Of a DNA stretch of 64,000 nt, positions 17,327 to 25,700 are shown piece by piece. Position 1 is the stretch's first letter; each line of letters opens with the position of its first letter. The stretch comes from Breznakia pachnodae (GTDB lineage: Bacteria; Bacillota_I; Bacilli_A; Erysipelotrichales; Erysipelotrichaceae), in the NCBI RefSeq assembly GCF_030814225.1, contig NZ_JAUSUR010000004.1, positions 248,001-312,000 of the forward strand, in the 5' to 3' direction. The position numbers were made by a program, and so were the translations under genes. The notes under the pieces were generated by a model. That model searched no databases. It was not told where the DNA came from and was given only the letters and a program-made list of their open reading frames with translations.

Positions 17327-18155
17327 CTGTTTGTCCTCCTCTTTCTTTTCTTATTTCAAAACAAGCCTCGGTAATCCAATTCTCTTCATTTTTATCTTGT
17401 GCTGGTGATACATAGAAGATGTTCAACATCTTCCCACTCAACTCATGTCCATTAGTTTCTATCCACTTTGCAGTTGCCTGGGTAACTAACGGCATCTGCT
17501 CATAGCTTCCATGATACGTTGTAGAAGCTACTTCATACTCTGGTAAGGTATAGAAGGTAACTCCATCTTTATCTTCCTGTAAGTCCTTTAATGTAATACA
17601 TACTTCAATATCTACATCTTTATCTTTATATTCCTCATCATGGTAGATTGCTAATGCAGTAGCATCTGCTGGTATCTTCACATTCTGTTGTGCTAACTTC
17701 TCATACAGTTCACTCCATAGGGTGCTCTCTTCATAGAAGTTATCTACAATTTTTCTGATACTGGCAATTTTTAATGGCTGCATTTTCTTATAAGATACAT
17801 GGTATTTCATAATATCTGCTTTTTCCTTTACAATTCCCATCGCTTCTTCTAATAATGAATTCTGCAGTTTGATTCTACTTAGTTCTTCTTCCAACTCTCT
17901 TTTTCTAACATCAAAGAAATGCTCGATTCCACTAGTATCTTCTTCATAAATAATCTCTTTGATAATTGTTAATGAAAACCCTAATTCTTTTAGCCTTTGA
18001 ATTTTATTGGCAATCTCCAATTGATTTGCACTGTAGTAACGATATCCACTCATATCATCAATCTGACTTGGAACTAATAGTTCAAGTTCATCATAATGAC
18101 GAAGCATTCGAATACTAATATTTGATAATTTTGAAAACTCTCCTATTCTAATCAT
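17319..18155 (-). CDS. MerR-family regulator with GyrI-like effector-binding domain
   Basis: 278 residues: an N-terminal MerR winged helix (IRIGEFSKLSNISIRMLRHY then DELELLVPS), a coiled-coil dimer helix (about residues 75-115) and a C-terminal GyrI-like small-molecule-binding domain (about 120-278). This is the BmrR/Mta architecture, which senses hydrophobic or cationic drugs. The promoter upstream has the long spacer with a central dyad that MerR proteins untwist. It overlaps the ClbS-like gene. Confidence 0.9.
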   Translation of the reverse strand: MIRIGEFSKLSNISIRMLRHYDELELLVPSQIDDMSGYRYYSANQLEIANKIQRLKELGFSLTIIKEIIYEEDTSGIEHFFDVRKRELEEELSRIKLQNSLLEEAMGIVKEKADIMKYHVSYKKMQPLKIASIRKIVDNFYEESTLWSELYEKLAQQNVKIPADATALAIYHDEEYKDKDVDIEVCITLKDLQEDKDGVTFYTLPEYEVASTTYHGSYEQMPLVTQATAKWIETNGHELSGKMLNIFYVSPAQDKNEENWITEACFEIRKERGGQTDA

Positions 18156-18194
18156 ATTTTACCTCTTTCATCTTTCCTCTCCTTGGCTAACTAT

Positions 18195-18225
18195 AGTGTA
18201 AACTCTACCATTATAGTAGAGTCAA
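18195..18225 (-). promoter_or_regulatory. MerR-type promoter with 19-bp spacer and central dyad
   Basis: On the minus strand TTGACT (18220-18225), a 19-bp spacer and TACACT (18195-18200). The spacer region holds a perfect inverted repeat ACTCTAC (18202-18208) / GTAGAGT (18216-18222). The over-long spacer with a dyad is the hallmark of MerR-activated promoters. Confidence 0.85.
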
Positions 18226-18310
18226 GCGTTTTTCGTAAATTTATTTAAAATTTGTATAAAGCCCCCTATTTTAGGCGATTTTCTTATATAATAAAATTAG
18301 GAGAAAAGTA

Positions 18311-18841
18311 ATGATTACACAAAGATTAGAAATTAGAAGATTCAAAAATGATGATTTAAATGATATTTATAATTATTTATCAGACCCTGAAGTAGTAAAA
18401 TATGAACCCTATAAAAAGCTTAATAAAAAACAATGCAGTGAATATTTAGATGCTATGATAAGTGAAAATGATTTTTGGGCAATTGTATTAAGAAAAACAA
18501 ATGCTGTAATTGGCCAGGTTTACCTTGCTAATAGCAGTCCATATCTTTGGGAGCTTGGCTATGTATTTAATTCTAAGTATCAGCACAAAGGCTATGCCAG
18601 TGAAGCCGTAACCAGACTTCTTCATTATGTGTTTGAAGAACAAGATGCTCATCGAGTAAGTGCACACTGCAATGTTAAGAATAAAGCTTCATGGAAACTA
18701 TTAGAGCGTATTGGTTTTCGAAGAGAAGGACATTTTCTTCAAAATGTTTATTTCTTTACGGATGAAGAAAACCAGCCATTGTGGCAGGATACTTACGAGT
18801 ACGGCTGTTTGTATAATGATTTTAAGAAAGGTAATCAGTGA
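18311..18841 (+). CDS. GNAT-family N-acetyltransferase
   Basis: 176 residues of the RimJ/RimL-like GNAT branch. It begins MITQRLEIRRFKNDDLNDIY and has ELGYVFNSKYQHKGYASEAV, the acetyl-CoA-binding loop, then AHRVSAHCNVKNKASWKLLE. The C-terminal LWQDTYEYGCL is typical of the family. Substrate unknown. It is divergent from the MerR unit and has its own terminator. It is distinct from the acetyltransferase at 5.4 kb. Confidence 0.87.
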   Translation: MITQRLEIRRFKNDDLNDIYNYLSDPEVVKYEPYKKLNKKQCSEYLDAMISENDFWAIVLRKTNAVIGQVYLANSSPYLWELGYVFNSKYQHKGYASEAVTRLLHYVFEEQDAHRVSAHCNVKNKASWKLLERIGFRREGHFLQNVYFFTDEENQPLWQDTYEYGCLYNDFKKGNQ

Positions 18842-18862
18842 AATAGCTGATTACCTTTCTTT
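18828..18862 (+). terminator. Terminator of the acetyltransferase gene
   Basis: AAGGTAATCAG (18828-18838) and CTGATTACCTT (18847-18857) form an 11-bp stem over the stop codon, followed by TCTTTC. Confidence 0.75.
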
Positions 18863-18870
18863 CGAAAAAA

Positions 18871-19045
18871 AGAACAGCGGGGAATCGCTGCTCTACAAGC
18901 GAGAGACTGGCTACAATCTCTCTTATATTTACACAGAACCATATAAACCAATTTTGGAGGGGCGGTATTATATTATCTGTATAAACCAACATAACTATAT
19001 TCTATATTACACGACAATTTTACTTGTCTTCAATTTTTTTATTCT
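18871..19045 (+). other. Non-coding stretch with two hairpins and a terminator-like end
   Basis: AGAACAGCG (18871-18879) can pair with CGCTGCTCT (18886-18894), and GAGAGA (18901-18906) with TCTCTC (18917-18922). Further on, GACAA/TTGTC near 19013-19028 is followed by a T-run. No believable gene covers it. It could be a small RNA or decayed sequence; I found no match to a riboswitch I know. Confidence 0.25.
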
Positions 19046-19107
19046 ACTTAGTATGATACTGTAATCCGGCTCATTTTACAACCCTTTTCAGTATTTTTTT
19101 TCACTTA

Positions 19108-19545
19108 TTACATGCTGTCTACAGCAGTTTGTAATTTCTCCTTATAGCGCTCCAATACATCTATAAGTTCTTCGAAAATCTCTCCTTCGCCAAAGATATC
19201 ACTAAATGCCTTTGCGATATGCTCATAACTTAAATCAGAAATCTTTTTTCCTTTATCTTTTGGTTGAATAAAGGTCACTCGGCGATCGTTCACTGAGCGT
19301 ACTCTTTGTACCAAATTGTCTTTTTCCATCTCAGAGATGACAACTGAGAGATTCGCTGCTGCTTTTCCCAGTTTTTGAGATAATGTATTTAAAGTAATTG
19401 AATTACTTTGTGATACCTCACGTAAAACACTAAGTTTCAAGTAATTGATTTTGTGTCTTTCGTAGAAAGGACGCATAATCATCATTCCTAATTCTTGTGT
19501 TTCAATCGTTAATTGCTCACATTCTTCAACTAAATTTCTATCCAT
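19108..19545 (-). CDS. MarR-family transcriptional regulator
   Basis: 145 residues with the MarR winged-helix core (LNTLSQKLGKAAANLSVVIS then EMEKDNLVQRVRSVNDRRVT), including the typical wing Asp-Arg pair. Such dimers usually repress nearby transport or stress genes and respond to small phenolic or oxidant signals. It stands alone here. The AT-rich upstream stretch around 19560-19590 carries repeated TTATAAAT-like sequences that could be its operator. Confidence 0.87.
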   Translation of the reverse strand: MDRNLVEECEQLTIETQELGMMIMRPFYERHKINYLKLSVLREVSQSNSITLNTLSQKLGKAAANLSVVISEMEKDNLVQRVRSVNDRRVTFIQPKDKGKKISDLSYEHIAKAFSDIFGEGEIFEELIDVLERYKEKLQTAVDSM

Positions 19546-19616
19546 AAACCCTCCAGTTTTATAAATTATATTTTATAAATATATTATAATTTGATATTTC
19601 GATTTCGTCAATACTT

Positions 19617-19654
19617 TTTTCTGAAAATAGAAGGGATACTTCCCTTCTATTTTC
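19617..19654 (-). terminator. Terminator of the DUF349 gene
   Basis: A perfect 14-bp stem, 19623-19636 with 19641-19654, around a 4-base loop. A T-run follows on the minus strand. It lies 3 bp after the stop codon. Confidence 0.88.
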
Positions 19655-19657
19655 ATG

Positions 19658-20887
19658 TTAATCTTCAAGCTTTGTGTACTTTTCATCCATTTCTTTTAAC
19701 TGTTCTCTAAGATCATGAATCTTCTTAAGGTTTTCATCAACATAAGTCTGAAGTTTTGCAACCTCTTGATTTCTTTGGTTGGTAATTTCCCAACGATCTT
19801 CTTGGTTTCCCAGTACCGGATCCATACGGTGAATTTCACTTATCTGTGCTTCTAAGTCTTTGTTGATTGCTTCTAAATCTGAGATTTGTTTATTTCTACG
19901 TTTAATTCCTTCATAAAGATTATCCATGAACTTTCCTTTTTTCTGATCATAGTATTCTTTTTGACGAGAATAGAACTTCTCTCTCGCTGCCTGGAATTTT
20001 TCCCATAAACTATCTTCTACATCTCTGCCTGCAGAACCAGCTTTTTTCCATTGGTTCATTAGGTCACGCATTACTTGTGCTGTTTCTTTAAAGTCTTCAC
20101 TGTCGCAAACAGCTTCTGCCTGTTCAATCAGTGATTCTTTTACTTTTAAGCTTTCTGCCTGACGTACATGTAACTCATCAAAATATTGTTCCTGATTTTG
20201 GAAGAACTCCTGACGTGCTCCATTGAACTGCTCCCAAAGAAGATCATTGTCTTCTTTACCAGCATTTCCTGATTGTTTCCATTCATCCATAAGTGATTTC
20301 ATCACTTGTGATGTTTCTTTCCATCTTGTTGATTTAGCTGCTTCTACTGCCCTTTTTACTAAATCTTCTTTTTGTTCTTTTGCGCTTTGACGATTTACAT
20401 TCATATCATCATAGTACTTGTCTTTGGCACCCATCATTTCATCGAATAATTCTTTGAACTGAGTATTTAACTGAGCATCATAATCCTTACCTGCGTAAGC
20501 AGCATCTTCCCAGTCATCTTTAAAATTGTAAAGTGTACGGGTAAGTGATTTAAAATCACCACCAGCTTTTAATTCTTCCATACTTGCAAGAATTTCTTCT
20601 TTTTCCGCTTTACCTTTACGTTGGAACTCTACACGATCCAACTGTTTGTTGAAGTTACGAACTGCCTGACGATATTCATTATCCAATTGAACTTGAATAT
20701 GATTACTTTGGGTTGTTTCTTTCAACTTATTATATACAGAATCAATTTCTGCCTTTGCTTCTTCAAATACTAATTCATCATCTTTCATGATTTCATAAAA
20801 ATAATCAATTAGACTTCTTTCTTTTTCTTCTACAGTTCCTTCAGAACTCATTACTTCTTCTAACCTGCTTTTAATTTTATCAATCAT
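19658..20887 (-). CDS. DUF349 repeat protein
   Basis: About 409 residues, mostly helical and charged, with at least three DUF349 repeats. Each carries a W-x-x-A/S-G-x-A-G core followed by LWEQF or LWEKF (for example QWKKAGSAGRDVEDSLWEKF). The C-terminus is a coiled coil. The start is placed at 20887 (MIDKIKSRLEEV) behind GAGGTGG; the frame is open to 20971 but that extension has no ribosome site. The family is cytoplasmic and poorly understood. It is separated by a terminator from the NYN gene. Confidence 0.8.
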   Translation of the reverse strand: MIDKIKSRLEEVMSSEGTVEEKERSLIDYFYEIMKDDELVFEEAKAEIDSVYNKLKETTQSNHIQVQLDNEYRQAVRNFNKQLDRVEFQRKGKAEKEEILASMEELKAGGDFKSLTRTLYNFKDDWEDAAYAGKDYDAQLNTQFKELFDEMMGAKDKYYDDMNVNRQSAKEQKEDLVKRAVEAAKSTRWKETSQVMKSLMDEWKQSGNAGKEDNDLLWEQFNGARQEFFQNQEQYFDELHVRQAESLKVKESLIEQAEAVCDSEDFKETAQVMRDLMNQWKKAGSAGRDVEDSLWEKFQAAREKFYSRQKEYYDQKKGKFMDNLYEGIKRRNKQISDLEAINKDLEAQISEIHRMDPVLGNQEDRWEITNQRNQEVAKLQTYVDENLKKIHDLREQLKEMDEKYTKLED

Positions 20888-20972
20888 AAATTCCACCTCA
20901 TTATCTATTATACCAAGAAATGGGTTCTTCGCAAACCCATTAATACAAAAGCTTGCCTCACATAAATGCAAG

Positions 20973-20999
20973 AAAACTCTAACCTATTTGTTAGAGTTT
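20973..20999 (-). terminator. Terminator of the NYN-OST-HTH gene
   Basis: AAACTCTAAC (20974-20983) and GTTAGAGTTT (20990-20999) form a 10-bp stem overlapping the stop codon. A short T-rich tail follows on the minus strand. Confidence 0.7.
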
Positions 21000-21754
21000 G
21001 TGCTTTTTTTACCTTTTTTACTTTTGTTTCTCACCAATTTATGCACAACATGAGAATCTTTTGACTGTACTGATTTGATTTCAAAATCATCCAATGATGA
21101 AATCAAAGGAGTAAGTTTTGAATACCCATAGTTACGCACATCAAAGTCAGGAAAACGTTTGCTTAACATGTTTCCTAATGATGACATATTGGCCCATCCT
21201 TCATCATCCGATATATCGATGATAATTGAACGTATCGACTTCTTTAAAAGACGAATATCATCTTTGTTTTCATTAATTGCAACATTCTTGTTTTCTTCAC
21301 TTGATTCTTCATTCATTGCACTGCTTAATGATTCCAAGTATTTAAATCGCTCACAAGCCACAATAAACGGACGTGGTGTCTTTTTCTCACCCATCCCTAC
21401 AACTAACTTGCCAGACTCTCTTAAACGAGAGGCAAGCTTTGTGAAGTCGCTATCAGATGATACAATACAGAATCCATCAACACTTTGTGAATACAGAATA
21501 TCCATTGCATCAATAATAAGGGCTGAATCAGTCGCATTCTTTCCAACCGTATATCCATACTGTTGGATTGGTGTAATGGAATACTCTAACAAAATATCTT
21601 TCCATTTATTCATATGCGAATCAGTCCAGTCTCCATAAATTCTTTTATATGTAGGAAGTCCGTGATTGGCAATCTCTTCCATAATATATTGAATATATTT
21701 TGCTGATATATTGTCAGCATCAATTAGTAGGGCTAATTTAATTTCTTTTTCCAT
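20984..21754 (-). CDS. NYN-domain (LabA/DUF88-like) putative ribonuclease with OST-HTH/LOTUS domain
   Basis: The N-terminal about 150 residues match the PIN-like NYN nuclease fold, with acidic active-site motifs LLIDADN, DSALIIDAMD and VSSDSDF. After a Glu/Asn-rich linker (EESSEENKN), residues about 170-235 resemble the OST-HTH/LOTUS RNA-binding module (WANMSSLGNMLSKRFPDFDV), then a Lys-rich tail. The expected role is RNA cleavage or binding in the cytoplasm. No partner gene is evident nearby. Confidence 0.85.
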   Translation of the reverse strand: MEKEIKLALLIDADNISAKYIQYIMEEIANHGLPTYKRIYGDWTDSHMNKWKDILLEYSITPIQQYGYTVGKNATDSALIIDAMDILYSQSVDGFCIVSSDSDFTKLASRLRESGKLVVGMGEKKTPRPFIVACERFKYLESLSSAMNEESSEENKNVAINENKDDIRLLKKSIRSIIIDISDDEGWANMSSLGNMLSKRFPDFDVRNYGYSKLTPLISSLDDFEIKSVQSKDSHVVHKLVRNKSKKGKKSTNSNK

Positions 21755-21811
21755 GTAGTTCTCCCATCAACTCTATTATACACAATTTTTACCATTTAAA
21801 TATTCATTTAC

Positions 21812-22609
21812 TTAAAGTTTATGAAAAATTGGCTGCATTTTTTCAAACGTACAGATAGATTCAAATCCAATTTCTTTCAACATTACTAGAGCTTCATCTA
21901 TTCCGTTCCCTAAATCCTTAAGAATATGAGCATCTGATCCCACAGTAATAATAGTTCCACCTAGTTCGTAATACCAACGTAAAATCTTTTCACTAGGATG
22001 AAAGGAACCTAAATCATAACGGATTCCTGAAGTGTTTACTTCAATTCCTTTATTATGATCAATAATGACCTGCAGTAATTCCTTAATTACTGTTTCATGT
22101 TCATCATCAACGGTAGGTGTATAACTACTGTAACGCTTCATTAAATCCAAATGACCAATAACACTAAAGTCAGAAAACACTTTCACCAGTTCCATTAAGT
22201 ATTTGTAGTATCCTTCAAAACACTCATATGGTGTTTTGTCTTTCTGATAATCATTTAACCAGAATTCTTTATTATCAATCTGATGACAGGACATAATCAC
22301 AAAATCCAAATCATTGTTTTTTACAATATCCTTATATTCTTCTAAGTATTCAAATTGTACTCCAAATTCCAAACCTTTACGAAGACAAAGGTTATCTTTA
22401 TATTTATCCTGCAATCTTTTTATTTCAATTGCATAATTGGGATAATCTACTACCTGTTCAGATGTATACTCATTTACTACTCCTAAATCTACATGATCGG
22501 TTACTGCAATTTCTTTAATTCCCTGCTTTATCGCTGATTCACAATACAATTCCATTGATTCTTGTGAATCTGTACTAAAACTTGTATGCAAATGATAATC
22601 TACTCTCAC
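21812..22609 (-). CDS. PHP-domain histidinol-phosphatase-type phosphoesterase
   Basis: 265 residues starting MRVDYHLHTSFSTDS, with the PHP metal ligands HLH, TDHVD, the SCHQID motif and the late GSDAH. This is the HisJ/HisK family, which hydrolyses histidinol phosphate using bound metal ions. No other histidine gene is in the window, and family members also act on other phosphoesters, so the pathway is not certain. It appears monocistronic. Confidence 0.83.
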   Translation of the reverse strand: MRVDYHLHTSFSTDSQESMELYCESAIKQGIKEIAVTDHVDLGVVNEYTSEQVVDYPNYAIEIKRLQDKYKDNLCLRKGLEFGVQFEYLEEYKDIVKNNDLDFVIMSCHQIDNKEFWLNDYQKDKTPYECFEGYYKYLMELVKVFSDFSVIGHLDLMKRYSSYTPTVDDEHETVIKELLQVIIDHNKGIEVNTSGIRYDLGSFHPSEKILRWYYELGGTIITVGSDAHILKDLGNGIDEALVMLKEIGFESICTFEKMQPIFHKL

Positions 22610-22668
22610 TTAACTACCTCAACTTTCTCACACTCGTATTATACAGTTCTTATATCAAAGAGGCAAAC

Positions 22669-22712
22669 ATAAAAACACCAGTTTCATTGTGGTTTCAACA
22701 GAACTGGTGTTT
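22669..22712 (-). terminator. Terminator of the second SpaA-type adhesin
   Basis: AAACACCAGTT (22673-22683) and AACTGGTGTTT (22702-22712) form an 11-bp stem. T residues follow on the minus strand. Confidence 0.85.
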
Positions 22713-22722
22713 CCATATAATA

Positions 22723-25700
22723 CTATGCTTTATGCTTTTGTTTTCTTGCCATAAGAATTACTACTGACAATGATACCAAACCAAGTCCATAGAAGAACAT
22801 TTTATTATGTGTATCACCTGTCGTAACTTCATCTAATGGTTTATTCACCACCGTGACTTCTACCATATCAGTATCTTCTTCTTTGGTTGTCATACGATAC
22901 GTAATTTCAACCTTATATTCTTTGCTTTCAATCTGGTATCCATCTGGTGCTTTGGTTTCTTTCACATAGTAAGTACCTGCTTCCAGATTACTTACGGTAA
23001 CCGAACCATCTTTACCAGTGATGATATTCTCTTTCACAATATCTCCATCTTCATCTCTCAATCTGAACTGTGCATTTGCCAAGCGTTTACCATCGCTACC
23101 TTCCTTGTTGATTTTCAAACTAGCAAGATATTTTTCATTTACAGCACTAACTTCTACCATTTCTGGTTTACCAGAAGCTTCCGTTTCAACTGTAAAGGTG
23201 ATTGGAGTTTCATCTAATAAGAAGCCATAAGGAGCCTTTGTCTCTACAAACTGATAAGTTCCAGGTTCTAAATCTTTCACTTCAATAATTCCTTTACTAT
23301 CAGTTGTATAACTTCCAATATCTTCATTTGTTTCACCAACGGTTTCCAGTGTAAACTCTGCATCAGCTAAAGGATTTCCATCATTATCAATCTTTAGAAG
23401 TTGTACACTACCTTTGTAGTTTACAACATCATCCAAATTTAATGTTTCAGGAAGTCCACTCGCACTTGCCTTAATTTCAAATGTGAATGGTTGGGTATTT
23501 AGAATATATCCATCAACTGTTGCTTTTTCTACTACCTGATACTTACCAGGTGTTAATTGATCCATCCGTATCGTTCCATTTTCATCTGTTGTATATTCAA
23601 CTGAAACAAAACTGCTATCATCCAGTTTCGATAATTCAAAGATGACCCCTTCTAGTGCACTTCCATCTTCACTTGTCTTTTTAAACGTAGCACTACCTTG
23701 TCCATTTTCAACATCTCCCAATGTTTTCACATTAGGTTTTCCAGGAGCAAAATCATTTACCATAAAGGTAACTTTATCACTATTGATTACATAACCAGAT
23801 GGAGCTTTTGTTTCTTCTAATTCATAATTACCAGGTGCCAGATTAGGTATTGAAACCTTTCCATCACTATTACTTAGGTAAGTTCCAATTGTTTGTGAAT
23901 CTGAACCTAACTTCGTTAGGGTAAATTCTGCACCTGCTAAACCTGTACCATTCGTATCAGTTTTCATAAACTCTACTGACTGTTGATAGTTAATGAATGG
24001 ATCTAATTGGATTGGTATACTGATACCAGGATCAATTGATTCAATTTCAAATTCACGAACTTCAGTATTTAGAATATATCCTTCTGGAGCTTTGGTTTCC
24101 CAAATTTCATAAGTCCCCATAGGAAGCCCACTTACAACAGCTTGTCCTGCTTTATTGGTAGTTATTTCAGAACGTTGTGTATCATTAACTGTAACACCAT
24201 TTTCATCAGCAACTCGTTTAAGTGAAAACTGTGCACCACCTAAACCTTCTTGCGCTTCATTCATCTTATAAATATCAATGGTTCCTAAATAATAACCATT
24301 GGTGAAGTTACCTTTATCAATGACTAAATCTTCTTGAGTTGCCACAGATTCTGGTATCACTACTTCAAGTACTCCTTCATTTAATTCAAATCCTTCTGGT
24401 GCCTCTATTTCATGAATGTAATAGGTACCAGGTGCAAGATTTGAGAATTCTACATCACCTTCCACATCAGAAGTAACCGTTTCTTGGTAAGGACCAATCA
24501 GGGAATCAATTCTAAATACTCCACCTTCTAATCCAATAGGATTTTCAGCACGAGCATCCACTTTCTTAAGTTTTACACTTCCTTGATAGTTTTGGAACTC
24601 AACATTAATGACTTGAGGAATTCTTCCATCACTACCCTTTTCAACCGTAAATACTTTTGGTTCTTCCAAACGAACATAGCCTGAAGGTGCTTTCGTTTCA
24701 ATAAACTGATAAGTTCCTTCTACTAATCCATCAACTTCCAAAGTACCATCACTTTCCGTAGTCAAATCAGTATATAGTGTTGACCAAGAATTATTTGCTT
24801 CTTGTTTTTGCAAGGTAAATTCTGAACCTTCCAATTTAGCTTTATCACGTCCATACTTTGTAAGTACAACTCTGGTTTGTTCATTGGTAACTTCTTCAAG
24901 CTGGTCTACCTGATTAACGCTAATCAATACTCCATCATATAATTCATCACTGATTACATATCCAGGAGCCGCTTCCAGTTCTTTTATATAGTAATTACCC
25001 TTAATTAAATTATTAAAAATAATTTCACCATCCGCATCAGTAGTAACTGGAGTACCAACACTATTTCCATTACGATCATATAATTGGAATTTAGCACCTT
25101 CCAGTTCTACACCATTCAATCCGGTTTTCCTAATAATTAGTGAAGTTCGCTCACCAACTAAAATTCCACCTGCATTGGTTGTATGAATAGTAATTGTTGT
25201 ATTGGTTTTTCCATCCATACCATCTACTTCATTGTCATTAACCATTACAGTATTAGTAACCGGGTCATTACCACTTAAAAGAATTGCTGCCTTATAAGTC
25301 ATAATGTATGCCTTATCTGTAGGTACATCTACCATGGTAACAACTAAGTGTAATAAGCCATCATCACCTTTCTGGTAGACAACTTTATAATCTTCATTTA
25401 CTACGAGTGGGTTTGCTAAGTCTTGTTTGATATCACCTGATTCATTTACGATTGCAGGATAAATTTTAAGCGAGTCTAACTGTACTGTCTGATTGGCTGA
25501 TGGTGTATCCACAATTGTCAGATGATCCATCATTGATTGACTTGGATTAATATTTACTGTCCACCAAGCATATCCATCACTTCCCTGTTCTCCACTTTTT
25601 TCAACCAATTTGCCACCATGTTTTACATCAACTTCTGCTTTTAAATCATGTGGTACTGATAAGTCATTGTGAAGGGTTGCTGTATTTTTATACTTACTAG

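Noticed and set aside
18711-19064. 117-codon plus-strand ORF overlapping the end of the acetyltransferase gene
   Set aside because: It is a frame shadow of the acetyltransferase followed by low-complexity AT-rich translation, without a ribosome site.
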